Shown here piece by piece: positions 51,924 to 63,574 of a stretch of 64,000 bases of DNA. The stretch comes from Rugalucina vietnamica (taxonomy: Eukaryota > Mollusca > Bivalvia > Lucinida > Lucinidae). The number at the start of each line of letters is the position of its first letter. Position 1 is the first letter of the stretch. A program made the translations under genes and the position numbers. The notes below the pieces were generated by a model. The model was not told the origin of the DNA. It searched no databases and saw nothing but the letters and a program-made list of their open reading frames with translations. Location: positions 26,854,456-26,918,455 of the forward strand of contig OZ024879.1 of assembly GCA_964017185.1 (NCBI GenBank), given 5' to 3'.

Positions 51924-52530
51924 GTTATAAGGTTAGTGTAGTCAAAAGTTATGTGATCTGTTATCTATTATCTAAAGGCTGGTCGTCGTATATTGTGTGC
52001 TATACATTGGCTAATTGTTCAAACTAGCAGTAGCGGTAAGTTAATTTTTGTTGTCTCCATCATTAAGTAAACTTAGACTTTCAAGATGCCAAGCTGTGTG
52101 TGTCCAAGAGCTGAAACATTTTGGAATGATTCATTAGCTGAGCTACGTCGTCGTTATATTGTTTCGTGCACAGTAGGAAATATCTAACGCGTGCTACTTG
52201 GTATATATTCAGGTGAAACAACCACTCACGGTATGGTTTGCCTACTCGCTCAGCCCAAAATATAAAAAAAATCAGATAAATATTATTTAATCAGCTTCCT
52301 CTGTGCCTCTTTGCCATTTGGTTTGCTTTCTAGAAGGCTTCTATATGGACCCTTCTATAAGGGCTACTGATGAGGGTTCATTACCCGAAATTGCGCAATA
52401 TAGTCCATACTATCTCCCTTTGATTTTTTACTGCTTCCAACGCATCAAATCTTTATATTTTATTCTATATGGACCTAGGTGTCCTTTAGTAAACACCAGG
52501 AGTAAAAAACGTATCTATGAAAATGACATT
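51924..52530. other. non-coding stretch
   Basis: No repeat recognised. A 110-codon plus-strand frame (52303-52635) runs into family B sequence and is not a credible gene. Confidence 0.4.
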
Positions 52531-52660
52531 TTCATACTATACCCGCTTAAACCCAATGGGGTTCATTGTAAATCAGGGTACATAGATATGCTATTTTTCT
52601 TATTTGTGTTCCAAAACCTAGATTGCTGGTACTAGTTAGAACCGCCTCGCCGTGAACAGA
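52531..52660 (+). repeat. palindromic repeat family B, truncated copy 6
   Basis: ATCAGGGTACATAGATATGC, CCAAAACCTAGATTGCTGGT and TAGTTAGAACCGCCTCGCCG, then it stops at the palindrome centre. Confidence 0.7.
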
Positions 52661-52789
52661 GTGGTACGCATCATAGAAGTCACTATACCGGGCCGAGAAC
52701 CATGTGGTATTGCATACATACAAACCGATAAATGATCTGTGACACACATTGAGGCCGAAGTTAAGGGTTGGATTTTAGAGTTTTCTCCC

Positions 52790-52966
52790 ATGCGCGGATC
52801 CAGAAATTTTCATGAGAGGGGGTCCAACGAAAATGGTAATTTTTGGTCACAGACGAGGGGGGTCCAACCCCCCAAAAATCCCGAAATTACCTTTTTTAAG
52901 GTAAAATTTTCAAATTCCAGGGGGGGGGGGTCCGGACCCCCCGTCCCCCCCTCTGGATCCGCGCAT
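52790..52966 (-). mobile_element. palindromic-ended family C, copy 2
   Basis: ATGCGCGGATCCAGAAATTT at the left and CTGGATCCGCGCAT at the right. GGTAATTTTTGGTCACAGAC and TTTTCAAATTCCAGGGGG are inside. Reverse orientation of 36607-36802. TCTCC lies on both flanks and may be a 5-bp duplication. Confidence 0.85.
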
Positions 52967-54118
52967 GTCTCCTATAGCGTTTACTCTTTTGACTGATAGA
53001 TACTCGTACATGTAGGTACAGGCAATGAAGAAATCAGTGAACATTTATTGAAAGAAAGTAACTGAAGAAAATCCGTTTATTTCGTTTTCGCAAATAGGCT
53101 TCAATGTTAATGTTATTGTGATGAAAGCAATGAGTGTCACTATATCACCCTATAGATTCACTGTACGAGGTAGCTGTCTCCAGTGGAGTAGCGCATTTTT
53201 CGGACAAAATTTGCGCGATAGTGGTAAGTATTTTGCGTGTTTTCTGGTAATCGGATTTGTTTATGTGCCACTTTTTACCTTTGATTGCTTTTACACATGT
53301 ATGCGTGTCGTGCTATGGCGAAATTACCACAATAGATGTTTGTAGGAGCATGAGGAAGGCATTCGTTTTTGATGGCAGTCGAAAAAAAGTCGAAAATCGC
53401 AGCATTGTCTCTTCTAGTTTGACAATCGAGCACTTTTGAAAAAATTGAATGAAACCAGAAGTATGCGCCTCCTTGGATCTTTCAACATGCCAAATCGCAG
53501 TCTGGTGTGATTTGTCTATTTCGAGATTTTTCAGCAATTGACTCCTCCGCCAGCAAGGTATAGCCACGCCCACCTTTATTTCCTTAGACAAACATTGTGT
53601 TTTTGCACCTATATTTACCTGTAAAAAGCACGTGTTGGTTTGTTTGTCTGTACGGAAGATTAAGAAGAGGTGCGCGACTGGTGCAGTGGAGTAGATGGTG
53701 TTTTAGTTTTTGTACCCAGTAGTGACTACAGACTGTGTGAAGTATTGAGATCGTTGGTATGGAAATTTGCGCATTACAAGCAGAAATCTGCCTAAATTTC
53801 GGACAAAAAATTATTGTGTCAGCCAAAATAACATTTTTTATTCTTCAACGTTTGTTTGTGCATTAGACAACATTAATTAATGCTAGCAACAATGAGTTAA
53901 TACTTGAGTCGAGATGATTAATATAATATACAAGGATAAGTTGTTATACGGTTAATATAATAACCTGGAACTTCATTTTGCGACAAATCAAAGGACATTT
54001 CCAATTCACCGTACATGTTTTATGGCCAGAGACACGCTCTACTACACGTGCATAAGTCCGTGCGTTTCTAAAGCATACCCACATTTCACAGTTTAGTAAA
54101 ACAACGTTCTACCCATGG

Positions 54119-54235
54119 AAGACAACGGGAGGGGACATTTTAAACTTCACACATCATACTTCACACTTCACACTTCACAGTTCATACTTCATACTTCACA
54201 GTTCAGACTTCAAACTTCACAGTTCATACGCATGG
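54119..54235. repeat. ACTTCACA-type short tandem repeat
   Basis: About 12 variants of CTTCACA/CTTCATA. Its reverse complement (GAAGTGTGAAGTATGAAGTG) lies at 56080-56150 in the opposite arm. Confidence 0.85.
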
Positions 54236-54242
54236 CCAGTAG

Positions 54243-54965
54243 AGACGTCATATCTCGAATAATGACGTCATCTCACAACTCGAGACGTCAGACGAAGCGT
54301 GACCTGAAGTCATTAAATGTGACGTGACTTCGTGGCATGGTGCAAAATGACGTCACCACCGACGTCACACGAAACGTGTGATTTACGACAGTGACGTCAT
54401 GTGAAGTCACACGAAACGACATGCGACGTCTCATATAACATCATGTGGCGTCACGTGTAACGTCATGCAGATTAAATTGTAACGTCAGATGACGTCGCTT
54501 TTGACGTCGCTTTATGACGCCGCCGTAATAAGTGACGTCAATTGACGTCAAACAATTATGTCATCTGACGTTACAAGCGACGTCACATGACGTCACACAA
54601 TTACGTCGCCTGACATCACTCGACGTTACCTGACGTCACAAGCGACGTCACCTGACATAATAAGCGCGGTCACCAGACATCACAAGTGCCGTCATCTGGT
54701 TCCACAACTGGCGTCATCTGACGTCACAATTGACGTTATTTGACGTCAAACGTCACGCTGCATGACGTTACAGCTGACGCAATATGACGTTATATGTGAG
54801 GCCGCATGTCGTTTCATGTGACGTCACTGTCGTCACACACGTATCGCGTGACGTCACTGTTCGCGTCATTTTGCGCCATGCCACGACGTCACGTCACATA
54901 ACATGACTTCAGGTCAGGCATTGACACACGTCAACTGACGTTATATATGTTGACGTCACGTCACG
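54243..54965. promoter_or_regulatory. dense cluster of TGACGTCA (CRE/ATF-type) motifs
   Basis: I count about 21 GACGTC words, 18 of them GACGTCA and many TGACGTCA, in about 720 bp, plus many one-base variants such as TGACGTTA, TGACATCA and GGCGTCA. Spacing is irregular (about 10-40 bp), so it is not a simple tandem repeat. TGACGTCA is the known binding word of CREB/ATF bZIP factors. Whether it is used, or is merely a decayed satellite of a palindromic unit, is unknown. Confidence 0.8.
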
Positions 54966-56019
54966 CCACTCATGGTCTGGCGTCTCACGTTATGAGTATG
55001 GTGACTCACCCGTTAACCGGTGTATACCGTTAACCGGTGTAAAACATTAATGGGCTATATTTTATACGTTTCTCTGTTCACGGTTGTAATTTTTTTTCAG
55101 GCAATAGACACGGAGCGTTGCTGCGTGTCAACATACTATTACTTACCATCTTTGTCATGAAGTCTTCTCACAATCACGTGCTTTCTCGAAATGTGTGCAT
55201 TTTCGTGGTTTTGACACTTTTAGAAACCACAAACTATCATTGCATTGCCATTGTAAGAATGGTAACAAACATACTTGTATTTCAATTTGAAAAATATATT
55301 TTTCGGATGTTCGCGTTTAATTATTTATATTCGTTTTGCTCGTCAAGTGATTTGTGTGCATTTATTAATCACTAACATTTACTACATTATTATCATCATA
55401 ATTTTCAAATGCGAGAAAAAGATAAATTGTGTAGGAGCTTCTTATTCAAAATAAAATAATGAAAGCGAATGCAGGGCGGGTCGTGAATGTGTTTGATAAA
55501 ACCAAGGATGAGTAGTAAGTATTTTAGGATTTTATTATAGCTTTAGGAGAAAAAGAGTAACGTGTGGCTGACCCATATTCTCCTCTACCCCCTCTTTCTT
55601 CTGGTGAAGACAGAAAAACGCGGGAAAATGCAACATACCACTTACTTTGAAGCAGAACTCCATTTTATTTTTAAGAGAGGGAACATTCACTTTTTACATA
55701 ATTTCTTGCTATCGTTTCTTTTCCTTTTGTGGTTTTTATTTATACAAAATGTACATCGCTAAGAAAATTACCCAAGCATATATGAATACACCGGTTAACG
55801 TTAGGTTTTCATTTCTATGAAACAAAATGGACGAGACATACTCTGCTTGACCAAAATCACTAGCAATCCGACATCAGTTACTTTTCTATCGTTTTACATG
55901 CCTTATGTTGACTTCATGATTTTGAAGACACATATAGATCAAATGATTAAACTCTGTGTCTTAGCAGCGCCAAAAGCGTTTAGTACCCCGGTTATAGGGT
56001 GAACCAGCATATGATCTGT
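54966..56019. other. foldback element interior, no gene
   Basis: AT-rich. It holds the inner GTTAACCGGTGTATA inverted pair. Plus-strand frames at 55118-55375 and 55562-55762 show no family resemblance. Confidence 0.4.
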
Positions 56020-56839
56020 GAAGTTTGAAATGTCCACTCCTGTTGTCTTCCAAGGGTAGAATACTGTTTTACAAAACTGTAAAGTGTGATGTATGAAGTG
56101 TAAACTGTGAAGTGTGAAGTATGAAGTGTTAAGTAAGTACTGTGAAGTTTGAAATGTCCCCTCCCGTTGTCTTCCAAGGGTAGAATGTTGTTTTACAAAA
56201 CTGTGAAGTCACCACCGGTCTTTCGTAGCTATTAAATACCATTTGTGCATATTTCTTTCGCCGCGTGGTCATTTATCACTTCAGAATTAATGGAATACAC
56301 GAACGATTTCTAGTATCACTGGGTACAAAGCAACTAAGTAGATATGATTTACTTCGTACAATGTCTCTACTCCACTGCTACAATCGCGCACCTCTACTAA
56401 AATCACTGTACAGTCACTAATTGCTGAAAATCTCGTAATAGAATAATCAAACCAGACTGCGATTTGGCATGTTAAAAGATCCAAGAAAGCGCATACTTCT
56501 GCTTTCATTCATTTTCTACAAAAGTGTTCGATTGTCAAACTAGAAGAGACAATGTTGCGATTTTCGACTTTTTTTTTCGACTGCCATCAAAAACGAATGC
56601 CTTCCTCATGCTCCTACTAACATCTTTTGTGGTAATTTTGCCATAGCACGACATGCATGCATGTGTAAAAGCAATCAAAGGTAAAAAGTGCCACATAAAC
56701 AAATCCGATTACCAGAAAACACGCAAAATACTTACCACTATCGCTCAAATTTTGTCTTAAAAATGCGCTACTCCACTGGAGACAGCTACCTCTCTCTTTT
56801 TCTGTCGTACAGTGAATCTATAGGGTGTATATAGGTTCA

Positions 56840-57470
56840 TTTTTCTGAAGATCGGTATATGAAGCTAGAGCACAAAAAATATTAACAATACGCGTGAAGA
56901 GCCTTACCGAACTGAAAAAAAAAAAAATAAAAAGAAATAAATAAAAAACTACGATATGACGTGCACAACAGACATACAGACATACATGTACCAGGCCGAG
57001 TGTTGCATTGTATTTAGGATTCTCACATTTTATAAGTTGCGAAACCTCACTCCACTACGTTCCGTCTGAGATAAAGATGTATAGTATATATCTCTGGTTC
57101 CGTTGCAGACCTTGATGGTTCTATTTGGTAAAAAAAAAAAAAAAAATCGGATATTGAATAAAAGGATTACACATGGTTGACACGTGGTGAGTGCATCCGA
57201 ACTCGACCTTGTTGAGTAACCGTATTTTCCAAGAAACAAATATAAATTGGTATTTTTTTTTTTCATTTACAATGCACCAAACCAAAACAAAATTGTATTC
57301 TATGCATAACTGAGTGCCAGACTCTCATTTTTTCACAGTTTTGCCTGCTTTTCAATTTTAAGGTGTTTGGATTACCTCCTTCCACATGTATACAAAATGC
57401 TTATTAAAATATTTTTTGGCATATTTATTTTATTAGTGAACTGATTTTCAAAACTTTTACTATTACGTCA
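56840..57470. other. non-coding stretch
   Basis: A and T runs (56923-56950, 57130-57148). No gene or repeat recognised. Confidence 0.4.
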
Positions 57471-57477
57471 CTATTAC

Positions 57478-57551
57478 CGTATCACTTTTTATATCTGTGT
57501 CACACAATCGATGTTGCCATCGAGAACACCCATCACATTGAAGCGCGTCGC
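57478..57551 (-). pseudogene. PHD-finger-like exon fragment
   Basis: The minus strand reads GDALQCDGCSRWQHRLCDTD, the central C-x2-C...W.H..C part of a PHD-type zinc finger. It starts after CTGGCAG (acceptor-like) and ends before GTAATA (weak donor-like), 74 bp. The rest of the finger is not seen in the flanks, so it is an exon of a split gene or a remnant. Similar LQCDGC...W.HR.C phrases occur in multi-copy invertebrate proteins, some with transposase-type domains, by memory. It lies 150 bp from an element with a 9-bp duplication, but a link is unproven. Confidence 0.4.
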
Positions 57552-57701
57552 CTGCCAGTAACTCGATACACGGAAATATCATAACTAAAACTGTCTTTCT
57601 TTTCAGAAATGATTGCGGATATGAAATTTCTTCCGGATTTATACGCAACATGCATTTTGAGCAAAATATGACATTGGCTGACACTATACAATGCACGTAG
57701 G

Positions 57702-58377
57702 GGTATAGCTAAACAGCGAAAGGAAGGTTCCTTTCGCGAAAGGAAGATTTTTGTACGAAAGGAACATTTTATCATTATTGCCATTGATATTTAACAGCTT
57801 TTAATTGTTTTTTACACATGTTGTAATAAAAGAATATCAAGTAAAATGTGTAAAATGTAAAAAAAAAAAAGTTATTTTGTGCAAAAAGCGGAACTTATAA
57901 ATAAAGAAACCTCACTAAATTTAGGCGACGAAAGGAAGTTTGCCTATGAAATGAACGCTATATACCATTATCATCAATGCTGCATACCCCCACCCCCAAC
58001 CCACCCACACACACTTTTTTTCTTTTTATACATTCTGCAATAAAATAATAAGAAGATAAAGTAAAATACAATTTTACTATTAGGAAAATTTGGTCGAAAT
58101 GGAGGACAGCAAATGAAATTTGACACTAGCCGCACTGGCGAAAGGAAGATTTTCCGCTACGAAAGGAAGGTTCATCGCTGCCTTACGGTTTTATAAAATC
58201 AATTTAAAGTGAAGTGAACTTCATACAAAACTATTAATTATTTCCTTTACCCGTTTAAAACTTAAAAACTGCACAATTATAGTCAATGAGTTCGAAATTT
58301 TGAAATGAAATCTTCCTTTCGTGTGAAAATCTTCCTTTCGCGAAAGGAACGTTCCTTTCGCTATATAGCTATACCGT
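57702..58377. mobile_element. 0.68-kb foldback element with 9-bp target duplication
   Basis: GCACGTAGG flanks both sides exactly (57693-57701 and 58378-58386). The ends carry GGTATAGCT/AGCTATACC and the palindrome TTCCTTTCGCGAAAGGAA (near 57729 and 58333). Further GAAAGGAAG words occur inside. No coding capacity. The 9-bp duplication suggests a Mutator-like mechanism. Confidence 0.8.
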
Positions 58378-58543
58378 GCACGTAGGCCAATTACAGGAGT
58401 GATGCTAATTACTAATTATCCATTAATTAGGCAGGATGAGGACAGCCAGCGCGCGTGACAGTGAGTTCCAAGCTGATTGTCATGCATCTGATTAAACTTA
58501 TCAAATTGTTTATTAGTTTTAGCTGTCCATTCTTTTCTTAAAA

Positions 58544-58591
<48 letters not shown>

Positions 58592-59372
58592 CATAACTCT
58601 TTCAGTTTTGTCTTATATTCATTTCTCAAAACAAAAGTCTTTTTTTTTTCTTGGGCCGAGTTTGTATGGGCCGAGTTGGACATGGGCCGAATTTTGTATT
58701 GGTACGAGTTGTCCAATTATCCTTTTACTTATATGCAGTTGCAATTATACTTTTGTCGGGTAAGAGTTAACCCCCCATAGTTTGAGAATTTTATCGCACA
58801 TGCAAGAGATTCTGTCTTCTTGGTAAGTAGTCTGACGGGTCAGCCGTCAAAATGAATTTTTGATAACTGAAAACGTTCCATTATATATAATATAATGAAT
58901 AATAAGCCGTTTTGCCGGCTGACCAGCCAGGCAAGGCCATACATGGCTATAAAATCTGGTCTAAACCCAAATTATAAACCAGAAATTTGATCAAACTGGT
59001 TTCAAATATGATACTTAAACACTTTAGACAAAAGTCTTGAGAGATTATTTGCTAGGCGCCATTTGGAGGGATACGTGATTCACATATCCAGTGTTACATT
59101 TAAGATAGGGATCCATCACTCCCCCATCCGAACCCCCTGGTGAAATAATGTCATTTGGCGTGTGACCAGTAAACAATTCAGATTCAGACTACCATGACTG
59201 TATGGCTAAGGTAGTGATATCATTTCAAAGTCATTTCAGTTGACCCCCACCCCTCTACCCGAACCCGGAAATTTCCATAGCCACTAGCCAGAAGGACCTA
59301 GCAATATAAGGATATGGCGAATGTAAGAACATTGCCATATAGCAAAAAAAAAGTCATCATAAAATCAGTTCA
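58378..59372. other. non-coding stretch with microsatellite
   Basis: (AAAT)n at about 58540-58591. Three GGGCCGAGTT-type repeats at 58654-58700. Otherwise nothing recognised. Confidence 0.5.
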
Positions 59373-59906
59373 ATGCATCAGTACCTTAATTAGGCTGCGT
59401 ATTTGCGTAATTAGTTACTAATTACCCAATTAAAATATGAAAAAACACAATTAATAACGATCTGGTAGCGTAAGAAAACGCAAAAGAAATCGCCGATACG
59501 CAATACCGGAAAAATCAATTGCGTACCGGTTTTTATCGGTGTGCGCCGCACAACGGCTTACGCGGTCTACATTAAACAAAAATGTCATTGGACATGCGCA
59601 AATCAATCGATTGGAAGCCTCTTTTCTGTTTTTTCGTTGGTTGACTGGGATTTAAGTTAATTCTCTCAACCAATCAATGTTTCCCTTTTATTTTATGCTA
59701 TGCAAAAGCGAAAATAGAAGAAAATAAGGAAAGTACACCTCGAACATCATTTTTACCAAATTGTTTTCCATTTTACCCAATTTATTGAAAATAGAGTGTG
59801 TAACAGAATTGAACTTACCCAATTAAAATTTCAGATACGCAATTGAATGAAAAAGGGGTGCGTAAATACCCTATAGGCTAAAAAATTAATTAAGATACTG
59901 ATGCAT
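59373..59906. repeat. foldback element with ATGCATCAGTA ends
   Basis: ATGCATCAGTACCTTAATTA on the left opposes TAATTAAGATACTGATGCAT on the right. GCGTATTTGCG and GGTGCGTAAATACCC continue the symmetry. TACGCAATTG and TACCCAATTA words recur inside. About 0.53 kb, non-coding. Confidence 0.6.
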
Positions 59907-60275
59907 GCACTACAGTGTTTTTACTTAGCAGTTTAACTCCTTGTTTTCCCTTTGGCAACTCGCCATATATTTTCGGGACTAAGAGTAATCAAAGACTCCT
60001 AAAATCATGAAAATTGCTAAATTTCAAGGCCCGTTTTTAAATGCTTTGACTCGTCGGGCGCCGCCATGTTTTTTGGTCAATTTGAGTTCATTGTTGTCAT
60101 TGTTCAATTAGTATTACCGCTCAGATCGATCGACCAATCAAAAAGCACTTAACATCAATCACGCGCCATGTTGTTATAAACACCCGCCCTGACCTTCTTC
60201 GTTGCTTCCGGCAACATTTACCGCATCATTTTATGTTTACAACAAGGAAACAAACTTCTCCCGCGTTAGAAACAA
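59907..60275 (+). promoter_or_regulatory. possible promoter and 5' UTR
   Basis: Less AT-rich. It contains GACCAATCAAAA (60130, CCAAT box in sense) and CTTCTTCGTTGCTTCCGG just upstream of the ATG at 60276. This would fit a TATA-less promoter. Weak evidence only. Confidence 0.25.
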
Positions 60276-60363
60276 GATGGCAGCACGAAACTTGACAACT
60301 GCGCGAATGACTAAAAACCAGCAACAATTTTCATTACAAAGGGATTCAAGGATTCTTTTCCAG
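60276..60363 (+). CDS. candidate first coding exon, unrecognised
   Basis: ATG in good context (AAGATGG), 29 codons starting MAARNLTTARMTKNQQQFSL, to a donor-like CAG|GTACAATT. Upstream sequence looks promoter-like and is GC-richer than usual here. No second exon can be identified in the remaining 3.6 kb, which is repeat. It could also be chance. The frame reads on past the donor to a stop at 60394. Confidence 0.25.
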
Positions 60364-60639
60364 GTACAATTGTGGCATTGTATGTTTTTAACGTAACGGC
60401 CAAATAATTTTGAAGGGTGACACACAGAAATAGTGATAATTTCAGCTGGGAATTGATGTCATGATTAGGGAAATTCTTGCGTTAGGGCTGTCTAACGCCG
60501 AGGAACATATTGGCATAAAGACAGCTCTATGTTTTGGTCTAAGGAGCACCAAGATCATTGTTTCCACTGAATGACTGATCACTGCCCTCCCTGCAAATGT
60601 CAGATGTTGCATGATTCCTCTGTCTGTCATTATACCCCC

Positions 60640-61398
60640 GGCATTTATGCCGACGGGTATATAGCTTTTGCTTTTCCGTTCGTATGTTAGTTAGTGTGCT
60701 TCTTTGTTTGTAATTTCGGAACGAATTTACGTCGAAAGTTTTGGTTAAAGTTTCTAGAGGTGTATATCTCATGATTCAATGGTCAGAAACCATTCATATT
60801 TGGACCATAGGTACCCTATAGGGTTTGCTTTGTTTCCATGAGTTCGGACCCCAGGGCCCTTGCCTGGGGGTAGGGCTGGAGGTCAAAATCTAGGTCACCT
60901 TTAAAATATGCTATTTACAATTTTAATGTTTCTTCTCTAAGTCCATGTCTTATTAAACAATCATAGGGATGTATTCTTATTTAGTTCCTAGATACCCTAT
61001 AGGGTTTGCTTTCATATTTCATGCTCGGTACCATCTCCAGGGGTGGGGCTAGAGGTCAAAATCTAGGACTTATTTAAAATATGATAAATACCATGATAAA
61101 GGACTAGGGCATTTAATGCCTGATTTTGACCTCACAGTTTGTTAAAAAATAAATTTTGGAATTTTGATGAGAAAACTATTCCTTAATACAGCCATATGTC
61201 TCCTCTATTAAAACCAAGAACAAGTACTTCATTTATCCAACAAGCGTTGCCATGCCAACGCCCAGAAGAACCATAGATAGAGCACATTTAGCACTTTTTG
61301 ATCTATTTTTGACTATTTCTGAACATATCTTTTAATTTTTAAGTGCCAGCCCACATGACGAACAAAATGATACTAAGCATACAATATCTCTGGATGAT
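60640..61398. repeat. dispersed repeat with two about 180-bp units, left part
   Basis: CGACGGGTATATAGCTTTTG, then units with TACCCTATAGGGTTTGCTTT (60811, 60992), GGGGCTAGAGGTCAAAATCT and TTTAAAATATG. The same units reappear at 63060-63300 beyond the hAT-like insertion, so the hAT-like element split one larger repeat. Confidence 0.75.
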
Positions 61399-61406
61399 AC
61401 TTCATA

Positions 61407-62734
61407 CAGAGATGGGGTCAATTACTTTTGAAAGTAATGAATTACATTACCATTACATTGCATTTTCTTCATTACCATTACCATTACCATTACACCCTTT
61501 TTAGAAAAGTAATCATTACCATTACCATTACATTGGAAATGTAATCATTACCATTACACATTACTTTTTGTCCCGATGTGACGGACTTGTCCCAATATGG
61601 CGGATTTGAACAAAGTTCACTTTGGACTAAACATACAATTACAAGTGCCTGACATTATTAAAACATGGTGTTAAATTTTTATACTGATACCTTACCAAAA
61701 ATGAGTGTACTGGACAAATTCTCCCTCAGACATTTGCCCCAATTTGAAAAATGATGTTTGTGGATATCTGCCGCACACCAACTTAGGAGAAGGTTAGACA
61801 TATTAAAACAAGACTGTCTGCAACTGCTTCTTTGTGCAACAAAAAAAAGTAAGATTTGTAAAATCTGTTTATAGAGGAATATCTTAATTCTTTTGAAATT
61901 CTTTTTCTTTATTCATGTAAGCTGACTATCAAATTTGAAAGGACTGTTTCACAAAAACAAATTATCACTGGATGAAGTTGTTTAATATGTTTAATATGAT
62001 GTTTTGCTTTGAGTTAAAATCAATTTTCATTTTTATTAAAGTTAACTTTCATGTTTTTGTATGCACGGCTAACTTGTTTTATGTTTTTGCAAGATTGAAA
62101 TTGAAGCCCCTTGTGACTTTATAGACTGATTCATGTGTGCATCTGTCAAACAATGTATCAGGGTAGTCTTTAATTTGAGTTAATCTTGAGGAACTGTTTT
62201 CACACTTTGCAAACTCTTTTGTTCTACTTTGTCACCTTTAGTAACAACAGAGTAGATTATTAGGGTTGAATTAGATAGATGTATTGCTTTAGAATTGAAT
62301 TGTACCATAGTGAACAATAATAAAAAAATATTACCTTCTGGGATCATAGGATTTTTAAATCCTAAATCAACAATAATATTGTTTTTCATCAACATCATCA
62401 TCACAACTTTTGTTCTCTTTGTTTCGAACATTATATAAATTTACAACTTGGTAAAGAAAATGTATTTGGTTATTCATTTGCTGTTGAACCACATCTTCCT
62501 GAACTGATGCACAGAATGTGAAGTTGTAGAAGCTGTATCATTTTTGATATACAAAGTAATGATAATGTAATGAGAAGTAATGGTGGCATTACAGGCATTT
62601 TTTCAATTGTAATTCATTAAATTACCATTACTTGTAATGATAAAATCCTTCATTACACATTACCTTTCATTACTTTGAAATTTGTAATGCATTACAATGC
62701 ATTACCATTACACATTACCATTACCCCATCTCTG
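61407..62734. mobile_element. hAT-like non-autonomous element
   Basis: CAGAGATGGGGT at the left and ACCCCATCTCTG at the right, flanked by exact ACTTCATA (61399-61406 and 62735-62742). An 8-bp duplication and CAGAGATGGG-type ends are hAT hallmarks. Both subterminal regions (61430-61570 and 62565-62725) are arrays of ATTACC/GTAATG hexamer words in opposite orientation. No transposase frame was found. 1.33 kb. Confidence 0.9.
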
Positions 62735-62742
62735 ACTTCATA

Positions 62743-63300
62743 ATTATTTCATAATAGGATTGTTTGTCGCGTGGGCCGGTAGTTGAAAATGTTGTTGAAT
62801 GGTGAAAAATAGACCTGAAATTGTTAAAAGTGGTATTTCTATACTTTTCAGAGCATTGCCATGGCAACATGCCTCATTTGAATATGATAAATTGTGCTAG
62901 AAATTATAATTTGCTATTTGCAATACTTATCTCCTCAAAATTCCAAAATTCAATTTTTTACCAACACATGAGGCCGAATTCAGGCCTTAAATCCCCTAGG
63001 CCTTTTCTCTAAGTCTATTTTCTTGACATCCACAGTCTTTTCAGAAAGCATTCATACTTAGACCATAGGTACCATGTAAGGTTCAGACACTAGGGTCCAT
63101 GTGCGTGGGGTGGGGCTAGAGGTCAAAATCTAGAACTTCTTTAAAAATTGTATTTTCTGTACTTTTCTTTACCACCATGTTTAGAAATGATTTGTACATG
63201 TACCAAAGGGACTCTATAAGGTTTGCCTTGTTCCTAATGACATTAGACTCTAGGGTCCGTGCCCAGGGTGGGGCTAGAGGTCAAGATCTAGGACATTTTT
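62743..63300. repeat. dispersed repeat, right part, two units
   Basis: GACCATAGGTACCATGTAAG and GGGGTGGGGCTAGAGGTCAA at 63061-63125, then a second unit at 63200-63290 (GGACTCTATAAGGTTTGCCT). Continuation of 60640-61398. Confidence 0.7.
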
Positions 63301-63318
63301 TTTTTTTTTTTTTTTTTA
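63296..63318. repeat. poly-T run
   Basis: 23 T directly after CTAGGACA. It may be a retroposon tail or slippage within the dispersed repeat. Confidence 0.9.
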
Positions 63319-63574
63319 ATATTATGGAAGAATGACATTCTGCTTTACATCAAGGACCGAGAACCTGAGCCTCAATGTCAGCGATCAAGACCTAGATTGA
63401 GTATACAAGTGAGCTCTGTATACTGTTCTAAAATAGATCATTCTGTCATTCTACTACATTCCCCACCCCCCTTCCCATGGTTTCAGACAGTGCTTTTTGC
63501 AAATACAAATTTATAAGTAATTCTTGTTGAGGTTGCTCTCATTTATTCGGGAATGCAGGTTCATTGTATCAGTG

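Larger units (their letters stand above)
53144..56834. mobile_element. 3.7-kb foldback structure with long diverged inverted arms
   Basis: The outer arms 53144-53560 and about 56440-56834 are reverse complements with indels. Shared phrases: CACCCTATAGATTCACTGTA, GGTAGCTGTCTCCAGTGGAG, GTGCCACTTTTTACCTTTGA, AGGAAGGCATTCGTTTTTGA and CCAAATCGCAGTCTGGT. Inner arms 54086-54230 and 56020-56210 share TAAAACAACGTTCTACCCAT (one and two changes) and GAAGACAACGGGAGGGGACA. A third pair, GTTAACCGGTGTATA (55013) and TACACCGGTTAAC (55788), is further in. The core has a CRE-motif cluster. No transposase was recognised, and the short frames inside the arms mirror each other and are not genes. Confidence 0.75.
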
